Source: Kocuria rosea subsp. polaris
Lineage (GTDB): Bacteria; Actinomycetota; Actinomycetes; Actinomycetales; Micrococcaceae
Assembly: GCF_001483755.1 (NCBI RefSeq)
Contig: NZ_LQBK01000004.1
Span: forward strand, 413,889-477,888
Direction: 5' to 3'
Length of the DNA stretch: 64,000 nucleotides
Of this stretch, positions 40,628 through 49,820 are shown piece by piece. The notes beneath the pieces were generated by a model. That model made no database searches. It had not been told where the DNA came from and worked only from the letters and a program-made list of their open reading frames with translations. Within the stretch, counting starts at the first letter, position 1, and each line of letters starts with the position of its first letter. A program made the translations under genes and the position numbers.

Positions 40628-42973
40628 ATGTCATTTTTCCGTGGATCCACGCTGTCTTCGAGGGGCCAGAGCACGCAGGGCACCCGCCGTGTCGTCGCGG
40701 CACTGGCCGTCTCCACCGTCTTCGGGGGACTCGCCGTGGCAGTGCCGGCGCACGCCGCACCGCCGGCCGGGACGGGCGGTGTCTGCAACGGCGTCGTCAA
40801 CCAGTTGTCGCACCGGGGAACGGTGCAGCAGAACCTGCTGAAGGCGGCCGCGAAGCAGAACGCCGAGCAGATCGCCGCGCTGCAGGCCGAGCGCGCCGCG
40901 CTGGTGACGACCTCCGAGGAGCTCGTGGCGGAGATCGCGGCGGGGGAGCAGGCTCTCACGGCCCTCGACGCCGAGGAGGCACAGGTCGCCGCCGACATCA
41001 CGGCGGCCGAGGACGAGATCGCTGGACTGACCGCGGAGCTGACCACCACCGCCGCCGCGGTGTCGGAGGCCGAGGAGGCTCTGGCGGCCCTGGAGACCCA
41101 GCGGGCCGCTCTGCAGGACGAGCTGACTCCGCTCCAGGAACAGCTGGCCACTGCCGAGCGGAACCTCGCCGACCTCGAGGGCCGGGCCGAGGGCGCCACC
41201 GCCGACGCCACCGCCGTGCAGGAGCGGATCGACGCCGCCGAGGCCGAGCTGGCTGCTCTGGAGGCGACCGCCGCGGAGACCGCCGACGCCGTGGCCGCCC
41301 AGCACGAGCGGATCGACGCCGCGGGGACCGAGCTGGCTGCTCTGGAGGCGACCGCCGCGGAGGCGGCGCACGCCGTGACCGCGGCGGGCACCGCCGTCAC
41401 CGACGCCGAGGCGGAGCTGCAGCGCCTCCGGGACGGCGGCCAGGCCGCGCAGGAACAGCTCGACGCCGCGCAGGACGAGCTCACCGGAGCCGAAGCGGTC
41501 CTCGCCGACACGCAGCGCAAGGCGGACAGCGCGGCCGGCGCCCTGGCCGAGCAGCAGGAGGAGATCACCCGAGCCCAAACCGACCTGGCCGCACTGCAGG
41601 CCACCGCGGACACCGCCGCCGAGGCCGTGACCGCCCAGCAGGAGCAGATCGCCCGGGCCGAGGCCGAGCTGGCCGTCCTCGGGGCCACCGCGAAGGCCGC
41701 CGCGGACGCCGCCGCCGCGAACGATGCGAAGATCGCCGTCGCCGCCGCCGGGATCGCCGTGCTCGAGGAGCAGCTCGGCGAGAAGCGCGCGGCGATCGAG
41801 GCCGCCGAGGCCGAGCTCGTGAAGGCCCAGGACGAGCTGCGGACGGAGCAGGAGCGGAAGACGTTCCTGGAGCAGGAGATCGCCCGCCTGGAGGCCGTCA
41901 AGGGCGAGGGCCAGACGAAGAAGGAGCGGGAGGCGCAGATCGCCCAGCACAAGGCGGAGCTCACGACCGTCACCGCGCAGATCACCGATACCACCGCACT
42001 GATCTCCGGCCTGCAGGGCGACCTGGGCGGGCTGCAGCAGCAGGTGACCGTCCTGAACGAGCAGCTCGCCGCGCAGCAGCAGGAGAGCGCCGCGCTGCAG
42101 CAGCAGGCGGCCCCCCTGCAGGAGTCGCTGGCAGCTGCCGACGCGGCGGTCGCCACCAGGACCGGCGAGATCGCCGACCTCCAGGACCGGCTCCCGGCGC
42201 TGCGGACCGCGGCGCTCGAGGCGCAGTCGGCGGCCTCGGCGGCGCAGGACGCGCTGACCGCGCTGCAGGAGGGCCTGCCGGCGCTGGAGGCCGCGGTCAG
42301 CACGGCCGAGAACGCCGTCGCCGCGCAGGAGCAGAAAGTCGCCGACCTGAAGGCTGTGCTGCCGGGGCTCGTGGACGGGGTGGAGACCGCCCAGCGGGAG
42401 ATCGACGACCAGGAGTCCGAGCTCGCCGATCTGCGGACCGAGCTCGCGGACGCCGAGACGGCGCACCGGAGCGCCACCGCCGCCGTCGCGGAGCAGCAGG
42501 CGGAGCTCGACGCGCTCCGGGAGGAGCTGACGGGTCTGCAGGACGCCGCGCACGAGGCCGACCGGACGGTCGCCGCGAAGCAGGACGAGATCGCCGCGCT
42601 CTCCGCCGAGATGGACGCCGTCCTCGCGGAGCTGAAGGACCTGAACGCGCAGATCACGGCGAAGGAGCAGGAGATCCTCGGCACCCAGACCCGCGTCGCT
42701 CCTCTGCTGGCCGAACTCACCGAGGTCGACGACGCCGTCAGCACCACGGAGACGCGGCTGAGCACGCTGCAGGAGCAGGTGATGACGCTCGACGGCCGGC
42801 TGACGGACGCGCAGGATGCGCTGCGCGGCCTGGAAGCGGCCAAGAAGCAGAACAAGGACGCGATCCGGGCCCAGACGGCTGTCGTGCAGGGTCTCCAGGC
42901 GCAGCTCGGGGAGGTGCAGCAGCAGATCACGGCCATCGACGGCACCATCGCCCTCGGCGGCTGCCTCGCCTGA
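40628..42973 (+). CDS. Secreted 781-residue coiled-coil protein
   Basis: A signal peptide (RRVVAALAVSTVFGGLAVAVPAHA) is followed by about 720 residues of almost unbroken heptad-type, Ala/Glu/Gln/Leu-rich sequence: a very long coiled-coil rod. There are exactly two cysteines in the whole protein, C53 just after the signal peptide (GGVCNGVV) and C779 in the last four residues (GGCLA). The rod has internal 28-residue repeats (ERIDAAEAELAALEATAAE). There is no peptidase, wall-anchor or membrane domain. The function is unknown; a cell-surface spacer or an adaptor for wall hydrolases is possible. The ATG at 40628 follows a GGGGGGA box. It precedes a peptidoglycan amidase gene. Confidence 0.85.
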   Translation: MSFFRGSTLSSRGQSTQGTRRVVAALAVSTVFGGLAVAVPAHAAPPAGTGGVCNGVVNQLSHRGTVQQNLLKAAAKQNAEQIAALQAERAALVTTSEELVAEIAAGEQALTALDAEEAQVAADITAAEDEIAGLTAELTTTAAAVSEAEEALAALETQRAALQDELTPLQEQLATAERNLADLEGRAEGATADATAVQERIDAAEAELAALEATAAETADAVAAQHERIDAAGTELAALEATAAEAAHAVTAAGTAVTDAEAELQRLRDGGQAAQEQLDAAQDELTGAEAVLADTQRKADSAAGALAEQQEEITRAQTDLAALQATADTAAEAVTAQQEQIARAEAELAVLGATAKAAADAAAANDAKIAVAAAGIAVLEEQLGEKRAAIEAAEAELVKAQDELRTEQERKTFLEQEIARLEAVKGEGQTKKEREAQIAQHKAELTTVTAQITDTTALISGLQGDLGGLQQQVTVLNEQLAAQQQESAALQQQAAPLQESLAAADAAVATRTGEIADLQDRLPALRTAALEAQSAASAAQDALTALQEGLPALEAAVSTAENAVAAQEQKVADLKAVLPGLVDGVETAQREIDDQESELADLRTELADAETAHRSATAAVAEQQAELDALREELTGLQDAAHEADRTVAAKQDEIAALSAEMDAVLAELKDLNAQITAKEQEILGTQTRVAPLLAELTEVDDAVSTTETRLSTLQEQVMTLDGRLTDAQDALRGLEAAKKQNKDAIRAQTAVVQGLQAQLGEVQQQITAIDGTIALGGCLA
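41222..41389 (+). repeat. Two 84-bp tandem copies inside the coiled-coil gene
   Basis: The segment from 41222 is repeated from 41306; the first 57 or so bases of each copy are nearly identical and the rest has drifted. The period of 84 bp equals 28 codons, or four heptads, so the rod appears to have grown by duplication. Confidence 0.75.
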
Positions 42974-42982
42974 TTCCGGGTG

Positions 42983-43024
42983 CCGGTGACGTCCTCACGC
43001 CGGCCCACGGGAGGGCGTCACCGG
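42983..43024 (+). terminator. Hairpin after the coiled-coil gene
   Basis: CCGGTGACG (42983-42991) pairs with CGTCACCGG (43016-43024). Inside it CCTC (42993-42996) pairs with GAGG (43011-43014), giving a 14-step stem with one T-G pair. It begins nine bases after the stop. No T-tract follows. Confidence 0.6.
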
Positions 43025-43081
43025 AGCGGAGCACTGGTCACACGATGGCCAGTAACCGGGAAGGATTGTGCCGGCCCACCG

Positions 43082-43140
43082 CCCGGGACAGACTGTCCCA
43101 CGGGCAGGGGCGCGGTCCTCGGAAGGGGACCGAGGGCGCG
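43082..43140 (+). promoter_or_regulatory. Structured leader of the amidase gene
   Basis: GGGACA-GAC-TGTCCC (43085-43099) and CCTCGG/CCGAGG (43117-43122 and 43130-43135, flanked by CGCG on both sides) form two successive hairpins upstream of the amidase ATG at 43183. They match no riboswitch that I recognise and could equally be part of the upstream terminator region. Confidence 0.35.
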
Positions 43141-43182
43141 GCCGGCCCCGTCCGCAGCGACCGGTCACTCCAGGGGGAACCC

Positions 43183-44670
43183 ATGCGTCGTCTTCTGAGA
43201 AGCATCGTGCACGCCGTCGTCGCGGGACTGGTGCTCTCGCTGGCCGTGCTGTGGTCCGGGCCGGCGCAGGCTCGCACCGTCCCGGAGACCCTGGCCGAGG
43301 CCGAACCGGTCCGGGCCGGGGAGGTGACCACGGACTTCACCATCGACCACGTCGGCGTCCTGTGGGACGTCCCGGCCGGTCGGGAGCACGCCGCGGAGGC
43401 ACCCGGCGCCGAGCCGCACGGTGCGGTGCGGCTGCGCCACGACGGCCGGTGGGGACAGTGGATCCCGCTGATGGAGGACGGCGTCACGAGCAAGGGGCAG
43501 TGGGCCAGCGGCCTGGTCCCCGCCGGCGACGCCGAGGCCTACCAGGTGCGCGGCATCCCCGCAGATGCCGTCGCCCCGCGCGCGGTGGCCATGAACACCA
43601 CCGACGGGCCCCGGACCACCGTGGGGCGGGTCCCGGGCGGGGCCGCGCAGGCTCTCAACAGCAGCCAGTGCCGCTCCCGCGCCGACTGGGGTGCCGACGA
43701 GTCCCTGCGCCACGACGCCGCCGGCCAGGAGCTCTGGGCGCCGCAGTTCTACGACGCCCAGGTGACGACCGTCCACCACACCGCGACCGCCAACGACGAC
43801 CCCGACCCGGCCGCCACGGTGCGCGCCATCTACCGCTACCACGCGGTCGATCAGGGCTTCGGCGACATCGGCTACCAGTACCTGATCGACGAGTTCGGGA
43901 TCGTCTACGAGGGCCGGTGGTCGGGCACGGCCAGTACCTCGTGCGGGGCCGCGGGCGGGACCGGAGCCGACTTCGCCCACGAGGACGGCACCGACCGGAT
44001 GGTGACCGGCGCCCACGTCGGCGGCTGGAACTCCGGGAACCTCGGGGTGGCGCTGCTCGGGGAGTTCACCGGCCACCGCAGGTTCGGGGCCGACCCGGAA
44101 CCGGCGGCCGTGTCCTCCCTGGAGGAGCTGCTCGCCGAGCTGGCCGTGCGCCACGACCTCGAACCGGCCGCCACGGTCACCTACACGAACCCGGTCAACG
44201 GGACGCAGCGGACTGTGCCGGTCATCGGCGGGCACCGCGACTACGAGGCCACCGAGTGCCCGGGCGAGCGCCTCTACGCCCAGCTGCCCACCGTCCGCCT
44301 GCACGTGGCGGACCGGATGGCCGGCGCCGCCGACGACCCGCCCCGTGTCGCGCTCACCGCTCCCGCCGACGGCGCGACGGTGAGCGGGACGGTGCCGGTG
44401 ACCGCCGAGGCCGTCGACGACGTGGCGGTCGCCCAGGTCGCCTTCGCCGTGGACGGCCGGGTCCTGGGCACCGACACCGACGGCACGGACGGGTGGACGG
44501 CGTCCTGGGACACCACCACGGTCGCCGACGGCAGTCGCACGCTCTCGGCGACCGCCACGGACTCGGCCGGGCAGACCTCGACCGACCTGGCCGAGGTCAC
44601 GGTCGGCAACGGTCCCGGCGAGGAGAAGGGGAGGGGGACCCCGCCCGTCCGCCCTCCCCGCGCGGGGTGA
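43183..44670 (+). CDS. Exported N-acetylmuramoyl-L-alanine amidase with Ig-like domain
   Basis: A 495-residue exported peptidoglycan amidase (Amidase_2/PGRP fold) that cleaves the bond between muramic acid and the stem peptide. A signal peptide occupies residues 1-30 (ending GPAQA). Residues about 160-365 are the zinc amidase: SRADWGADES, VHHTATAN (zinc His, about residue 200), GDIGYQYLIDEFG and GGHRDYEATECPG with the second His and the Cys (about 349). Residues 385-480 are an Ig-like domain (PADGATVSGTVPVTAEAVDD). The N-terminal 150 residues are a beta-rich region typical of the actinobacterial enzymes. It follows the coiled-coil gene on the same strand. Confidence 0.92.
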   Translation: MRRLLRSIVHAVVAGLVLSLAVLWSGPAQARTVPETLAEAEPVRAGEVTTDFTIDHVGVLWDVPAGREHAAEAPGAEPHGAVRLRHDGRWGQWIPLMEDGVTSKGQWASGLVPAGDAEAYQVRGIPADAVAPRAVAMNTTDGPRTTVGRVPGGAAQALNSSQCRSRADWGADESLRHDAAGQELWAPQFYDAQVTTVHHTATANDDPDPAATVRAIYRYHAVDQGFGDIGYQYLIDEFGIVYEGRWSGTASTSCGAAGGTGADFAHEDGTDRMVTGAHVGGWNSGNLGVALLGEFTGHRRFGADPEPAAVSSLEELLAELAVRHDLEPAATVTYTNPVNGTQRTVPVIGGHRDYEATECPGERLYAQLPTVRLHVADRMAGAADDPPRVALTAPADGATVSGTVPVTAEAVDDVAVAQVAFAVDGRVLGTDTDGTDGWTASWDTTTVADGSRTLSATATDSAGQTSTDLAEVTVGNGPGEEKGRGTPPVRPPRAG

Positions 44671-44727
44671 GCCGGCCGCGCGCTCCCGGGAGGGCCACGG
44701 CGCTGTGGTCGCGGCTTCCGGGGACGG

Positions 44728-45522
44728 TCAGGCGGCGAGCACCCGGAGGAGGTCGGCGGCGACGCTGACGGCGATCACCGCCGGCGCCTTGCCCGGGATG
44801 CCGGGGAGCCCGATGGGGCAGGTGATGCGCTCGAGCGCGGCGTCGCCGTGCCCCTCCTCCCGCAGCCGCACCCGGAACCGGGACCACTTGGCCGAGGAAC
44901 CGATCAGCCCCACGGAGCCGAGGTCGTCCCGGCGCAGCGCGGCGTCGCAGAGCACGAAGTCCTCCGCGTGGTCGTGGCTCATGATCAGCACGTGCGCCCC
45001 GGTCGGCAGCGCGGCGAGCACGTTCTCCGGGACGGGGCTGTGGTGGACGTGGACCTGCGCTGTCCCGTCGGTGACGTCGGCCAGCCGGGCAGGATCCAGC
45101 TGCCCCTCCCGGCTGTCCACCAGGTGCAGGTGCAGGGGCAGCCGGGAGAGCACCCGGGCGAGCTCGTGGCCCACGTGCCCCACGCCGAACACGGCGACGG
45201 ACGGCCGGGCGCGCTGGGGCTCGAGCAGGACGCCGACCACGCCCCCGCAGCACTGCCTCCCGTGCTCCACGGCGGCGTGCTCGTTGAGCGAGAAGGTCAT
45301 CGTCTCCGGGACGCTCGCCCCGGACGCCAGCATCGCCCGTGCCCGCTCCACGACGGTCGCCTCGAGGTTGCCGCCGCCCACGGTGTCCCACGAGGCCGTC
45401 TCGGCCACGACCATCTTGGCCCCTGCCTCCCGGGGGGCGTGCCCGCGCACCTCCGTGACGGTGGCGAGCACCCCCGGCGCGCCCGCCGCGCGCAGGTGCT
45501 GCAGCGCGTCCAGCCAGTCCAC
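44728..45522 (-). CDS. xdhC: XdhC molybdenum-cofactor insertion chaperone
   Basis: A 264-residue XdhC-family protein, which binds molybdenum cofactor, favours its sulfuration and inserts it into xanthine dehydrogenase. The N-terminal CoxI/XdhC domain has MVVAETASWDTVGGGNLEA and HGRQCCGGVVGVLLEP. The C-terminal NAD-type fold has VAVFGVGHVGHELARVLS and GLIGSSAKWSRFRVRL. The start is GTG at 45522, one base after the xdhB stop. It is the last gene of xdhA-xdhB-xdhC. Confidence 0.93.
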   Translation of the reverse strand: MDWLDALQHLRAAGAPGVLATVTEVRGHAPREAGAKMVVAETASWDTVGGGNLEATVVERARAMLASGASVPETMTFSLNEHAAVEHGRQCCGGVVGVLLEPQRARPSVAVFGVGHVGHELARVLSRLPLHLHLVDSREGQLDPARLADVTDGTAQVHVHHSPVPENVLAALPTGAHVLIMSHDHAEDFVLCDAALRRDDLGSVGLIGSSAKWSRFRVRLREEGHGDAALERITCPIGLPGIPGKAPAVIAVSVAADLLRVLAA

Positions 45523-45523
45523 G

Positions 45524-47905
45524 TCAGTGCGCCGCCGAGGTGGCCGGTGCCGGAGCCTGCTCCGTGTCGGCGGCCAGGACCCGGCGCCCCTCCTGGAGCG
45601 CCCAGAACACCGCCTCCGGGGTGGCCGGGCTGGCGAGCTCGACGCTCCGGCGGCCGGGGCCGAAGGCGCCCGCCGCCTCCCGCAGCGCCTCGCGCACGCT
45701 GAAGGCCAGCATGAGGGGCGGTTCCCCCACGGCCTTGGACCCGTAGACGACGCCGCTCTCGGTGGCCTGCTCGAAGAGGTGCACGTTGAACTCCTCGGGC
45801 ATCTCCGAGAAGCTCGGCAGCTTGTAGGTGCTCGCCGCCTGCGTGGCCAGCCGCCCTCGGTGCGGGCCGTCGGAGACGTCCCAGCGCAGCTCCTCGAGCG
45901 TCAGCCAGCCGGCCCCCTGCACGAAGCCGCCCTCGATCTGCCCGACGTCGATCAGCGGGGAGAGGCTGTCGCCGACGTCGTGGATGATGTCGGTGCGCAG
46001 CAACCGGTAGGCGCCGGTGAACCCGTCGACTTCCACCTCGGAGACGGAGGCGCCGTAGGAGAAGTACTTGAACGGCTCGCCCTGCATCCGGGCGCCGTCC
46101 CAGTGCAGCCCCTCGGTCCGGTAGTACCCGGCGGCCCACAACGAGATCCGCTGGAAGTAGGCGTCGTGGGCGAGCTCGGCGAAGGACATCTGCCGGTCGT
46201 GGAAGCCGATCCCGGTCACCGTGCCGTCGACGAACCGGACGTCGTCGGGGTGGATGTCGAACTTGCGGGCGGCGACCTCTGCCAGTCGGTCGCGGATCTG
46301 CTCGCAGGCGTTCTTCACGGCCCCGCCGTTGAGGTCCGCCCCGGAGCTGGCGGCCGTGGCGGAGGTGTTGGGCACCTTGTCCGTGCGGGTGGGCGCGAGC
46401 CGGACGGTCTCCAGGGGCACGCCCAGGGCCGTGGCCGCGACTTGGCGCATCTTGGTGTGCAGCCCCTGCCCCATCTCGGTGCCGCCGTGGTTGATGAGAA
46501 CGGACCCGTCCTTGTAGACGTGCACGAGGGCGCCGGCCTGGTTGAAGGCCGTGAGGTTGAACGAGATGCCGAACTTCACCGGGGTAACCGCCAGCGCCCG
46601 CTTGGTGTCGGGATGGGCGGCGTTGAAGGCCGCGATCTCCTCACGGCGGCGCTCGACCTCGGCCCGGTCGAGCAGCTGCGTCCAGATGGTGCGCAGCCGC
46701 TCGGCGTGCCGGACGGGCTGGCCGTAGGGCGTGGTCTGGCCGGGGACGTAGAGGTTGCGGTGGCGCAGCTCCGTGGGGTCCACCCCGAGCAGCGGGGCGC
46801 AGCGGCCCATGACCTCCTCGATCACCAGCATGCCCTGGGGCCCGCCGAAGCCGCGGAACGCGGTCTGGGAGGTCTTGTGGGTCCGCGCGATCCGGCCGTG
46901 GACCTGCACGTGCGGGATCCAGTAGGCGTTGTCGATGTGGCACAGCGTGCGCTGCAGCACGGGCTCGGAGAGGTCCAGGCTCCACCCGCCGTCGCTGGTG
47001 ACGGTGGCCTCGAGGGCCTGCAGGCGACCGCTCTCGTCGAAGCCGGCCTCCCACCGGGCGTGGTAGGGGTGGCGCTTGCCGGACAGGGTGATGTCCTGGG
47101 TGCGGTTGAGCCGCACCCGGACCGGCCGCCCGGTGAGCACGGACCCGAGGGCGGCAACGGCGGCGTAGCCGTGCGGCTGCATCTCCTTGCCGCCGAACCC
47201 GCCGCCCATCCGCAGGCACTGCACGGTGACCTCGTGGCTGTGCAGGCCGAGGACGTGGGCGACGATCTCCTGGGTCTCGGTGGGGTGCTGGGTGCTGCAG
47301 TGCACCAGGACCTGCTCGCCCTCGTCGACGTAGGCGAAGGAGGCGTGGGTCTCGAGGTAGAAGTGCTCCTGGCCGCCGAACTCGAACTCACCGCTGAAGC
47401 GGTGGGCCGCGGTGGCCAGCGCGGTGCTGGTGTCCCCGCGGCTGACGGTGGGCTGAGCGCCCTGGAAGCTGCCGGCCTCGATCGCCTCGGCCACGGTGAC
47501 CAGCGACGGCAGCGGCTCGTAGTCGACCTCGACGGCTGCGGCGCCCAGGCGGGCGGCCTCCTGGGTCTCGCCCAGCACCCAGCACACCGCGTGCCCGTGG
47601 AACATGACCTCGGTGGGGAACAGCGGCTCGTCGTGCTTGGTGCCGGCGTCGTTGACCCCGGGCACGTCCGCCGCGGTGAGGACCCGGACCACGCCGGGGA
47701 CCGTCAGGGCCGGGGCCGTGCGCAGGTCCTGCACGAGGGCGTGGGCGTGCGCGGCCTGCACCGGCCAGGCGTGCAGCACGTCCTGGTGGCGCACGATCAG
47801 GTCGTCGGTGTACAGGGCCGTGCCCGTGACGTGCAGGGCGGCGTTCTCGTGCGCGACGGGCACGCCCACCACGGGATTGACGGGGCGGTCGGCGAGGGAC
47901 GTCAT
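45524..47905 (-). CDS. xdhB: Xanthine dehydrogenase, molybdopterin-binding subunit
   Basis: A 793-residue large subunit carrying the molybdenum cofactor, which hydroxylates hypoxanthine to xanthine and xanthine to urate. Marks: GGGFGGKEMQPHGYA, QTAFRGFGGPQGMLVIEEVM, GGTEMGQGLHTKMRQVAATA, and the catalytic Glu in SKAVGEPPLMLAFSVREAL. The separate two-subunit layout (XdhA with XdhB) is the usual bacterial form. Its ATG overlaps the xdhA stop by four bases. Confidence 0.95.
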   Translation of the reverse strand: MTSLADRPVNPVVGVPVAHENAALHVTGTALYTDDLIVRHQDVLHAWPVQAAHAHALVQDLRTAPALTVPGVVRVLTAADVPGVNDAGTKHDEPLFPTEVMFHGHAVCWVLGETQEAARLGAAAVEVDYEPLPSLVTVAEAIEAGSFQGAQPTVSRGDTSTALATAAHRFSGEFEFGGQEHFYLETHASFAYVDEGEQVLVHCSTQHPTETQEIVAHVLGLHSHEVTVQCLRMGGGFGGKEMQPHGYAAVAALGSVLTGRPVRVRLNRTQDITLSGKRHPYHARWEAGFDESGRLQALEATVTSDGGWSLDLSEPVLQRTLCHIDNAYWIPHVQVHGRIARTHKTSQTAFRGFGGPQGMLVIEEVMGRCAPLLGVDPTELRHRNLYVPGQTTPYGQPVRHAERLRTIWTQLLDRAEVERRREEIAAFNAAHPDTKRALAVTPVKFGISFNLTAFNQAGALVHVYKDGSVLINHGGTEMGQGLHTKMRQVAATALGVPLETVRLAPTRTDKVPNTSATAASSGADLNGGAVKNACEQIRDRLAEVAARKFDIHPDDVRFVDGTVTGIGFHDRQMSFAELAHDAYFQRISLWAAGYYRTEGLHWDGARMQGEPFKYFSYGASVSEVEVDGFTGAYRLLRTDIIHDVGDSLSPLIDVGQIEGGFVQGAGWLTLEELRWDVSDGPHRGRLATQAASTYKLPSFSEMPEEFNVHLFEQATESGVVYGSKAVGEPPLMLAFSVREALREAAGAFGPGRRSVELASPATPEAVFWALQEGRRVLAADTEQAPAPATSAAH

Positions 47906-49425
47906 CGGGACACCTCCATGTCGGGGGCGAGCGCGTTCTGCGCCCAGAACTTGAGCAGGGCCTGCTCGAGCATGGCCGAGCGGTAGCGGGCGCTGGCTCG
48001 GTGGTCGTCGATCGGCGTGCCCTCCCCGGCCAGCGCGGCCGCCGCAGCGAGGACCGTGTCACGGTTCCACGGCGCACCGCTGAGGATGCGTTCCGGGGCA
48101 TGCGCGCGGATCGGGGTGGCCGCCACCCCGCCCAGTCCGATCCGCGCGGAGGTGACCGTGCCGGCCTCCACGTGCACGGCGATGCCGACGGCCACGCTCG
48201 AGATGTCGTCGAAGCGCCGCTTGGCGATCTTGTGGAACGCGCTGTACCGGGCCGGTGGCAGCGGGATCCGCACGGCGCGGATGATCTCCCCGGGGCGGCG
48301 GACGCTCTGCCGGTACCCGGTGTAGTACTCGTCCAGGGGGACCTCGCGCTCGCCCCCGGCGGAGGCCAGCACCACGGACGCGCCCAGAGCCAGCAGCGCC
48401 GGGGCGGAGTCCCCGATGGGCGAGCCGGTTCCGAGGTTGCCGCCGAACGTCGCGGCGTTGCGGATCAGGCGGGAGGCGAACTGGGGGAAGACCTGGTCCA
48501 GCAGCGGCACCCGCCCGGCGAGGCCGCGCTCGACCTCGGACAGACTCAGGGCCGCCCCGATCTCGACACGCTCCTGCCCCACCTCGAGCGTGCGCAGCTG
48601 CTCGAGCCGGTCCACCGCCAGGGTCAGCGGCGGACGGGCGTGCTGGATGTTGACGCCCACGCCCGCGTCCGTGGAACCAGCGACCAGCTGGGCGTCCGGG
48701 GTGTCCTCCAGGTGCTCGAAGAGCTCCTCCATGGAACCGGGACGGACGAACTGTGCGCCCCCGGCCGCCACCCGGGTGAGCGGGGCCGGCTGCGCGGGCC
48801 GGTCCTGGCGCCGCAGCAGCGGGTCGGCCTCGGCAGGGGTGCCCAGCGCGTAGGCGGCGTCGCGGATGGGGCGGTAGCCGGTGCAGCGGCAGAGATTGCC
48901 GCTGAGGGCGTGCAGGTCGAAACCGTTGGGCCCGCACTCGTGGTCGGCCGCGTGCTCCTCGCCGACGACCTCGGTGCCGGTCTGGGCCCCGCCGGCCGCC
49001 TCGGTGGCCGCGCCGGGGGCCTCGCGCTCGGGACGGTAGTACTCGGCGGCCATGGAGCAGACGAAGCCGGGGGTGCAGTACCCGCACTGGGAGCCTCCCC
49101 GGAATGCCATCTCCTGCTGGACGGGGTGCAGCGCCGCCGGCGTGCCGGTGCCGCCCGCGGTGCCGAGGCCCTCTGCGGTGACGACCTCTTGACCGTCGAA
49201 GGCGGCGGCGGGGGGCAGGCAGGCGTTGACGGAGGTCCACCGGCTGCGTCCCTCGCCGTCCGGCCGGGCCACCAGCACCGCGCAGGCACCGCACTCGCCC
49301 TCGGCGCAGCCCTCCTTGGCGCCGGTCAGGCCCTCGCCCCGCAACCAGTCCAGCAGCCGGGTGTGCGGGCCGACCTCGGCACCGTCCCGGGCCCGACCGT
49401 TGACCGTCACTCGGATGTCGCTCAT
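47902..49425 (-). CDS. xdhA: Xanthine dehydrogenase, iron-sulfur/FAD subunit
   Basis: A 507-residue small subunit. Residues 1-170 hold two 2Fe-2S clusters: the plant-type CAEGECGACAVL and the helical GNLCRCTGYRPI with its upstream GYCTPGF pair. Residues 215-500 are the FAD domain (AGSTDAGVGVN, GGNLGTGSPIGDSAPALLAL) that passes electrons to NAD+. The 50-residue linker between the clusters is longer than usual and Ala/Glu-rich. The ATG at 49425 has GAGGAG nine bases upstream. It is the first gene of the xdh operon and diverges from the nucleoside deaminase gene across 395 bp. Confidence 0.95.
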   Translation of the reverse strand: MSDIRVTVNGRARDGAEVGPHTRLLDWLRGEGLTGAKEGCAEGECGACAVLVARPDGEGRSRWTSVNACLPPAAAFDGQEVVTAEGLGTAGGTGTPAALHPVQQEMAFRGGSQCGYCTPGFVCSMAAEYYRPEREAPGAATEAAGGAQTGTEVVGEEHAADHECGPNGFDLHALSGNLCRCTGYRPIRDAAYALGTPAEADPLLRRQDRPAQPAPLTRVAAGGAQFVRPGSMEELFEHLEDTPDAQLVAGSTDAGVGVNIQHARPPLTLAVDRLEQLRTLEVGQERVEIGAALSLSEVERGLAGRVPLLDQVFPQFASRLIRNAATFGGNLGTGSPIGDSAPALLALGASVVLASAGGEREVPLDEYYTGYRQSVRRPGEIIRAVRIPLPPARYSAFHKIAKRRFDDISSVAVGIAVHVEAGTVTSARIGLGGVAATPIRAHAPERILSGAPWNRDTVLAAAAALAGEGTPIDDHRASARYRSAMLEQALLKFWAQNALAPDMEVSR

Positions 49426-49820
49426 ACCTGCTGCTCCTCGGTGCATGCCACTGGCCGCGACCTGGAGTCAGGTGGTTCCCCGGGGGTACTGGGAGCTCTC
49501 TGGCGGCGGACCAGCGCGATTCGTCGTTGCTCGCCCGGTAGATAGTCCGCTCGAGGACCCGCCGTAGGCTGAGTCACACCATAACCACGCCGTGACGGGG
49601 CCGCAAGAGAACGGTCGCCACCACCGGGTCAGGGTGGATCTGGAAGAATTCTTCCACAATGTGTTGTAGGTCACGTGGATCTCCTCTAGGTTGGCCTCAG
49701 CCAAAGGCGGGCCCCGATCGACCGGGGCTATCTACCGGGCATGATCTGACAGCCGGGCGGGCCTGCCGACGGACAAGCCGTTTCTCGGGTTCCCCCACGA
49801 TCCGTGAGGACCTGAGCATC
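49426..49820. promoter_or_regulatory. Divergent regulatory region of xdhA and the deaminase gene
   Basis: This 395-bp stretch has no gene that I can support. At its centre lies the perfect 16-bp palindrome TGGAAGAATTCTTCCA (49641-49656), similar in form to the TGGAAA-TTTCCA operators of IclR-family regulators such as IclR and AllR of E. coli. The surrounding sequence is AT-richer than the genes. A shared operator controlling both transcription units is the simplest reading. Confidence 0.6.

Noticed and set aside
40631-42553. A 640-codon minus-strand open frame inside the coiled-coil gene
   Set aside because: It is a Leu/Arg/Gly/Val-rich shadow of the Ala/Glu/Gln-rich repeats, with no ribosome site or family match. 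The plus-strand frame has a signal peptide and heptads.
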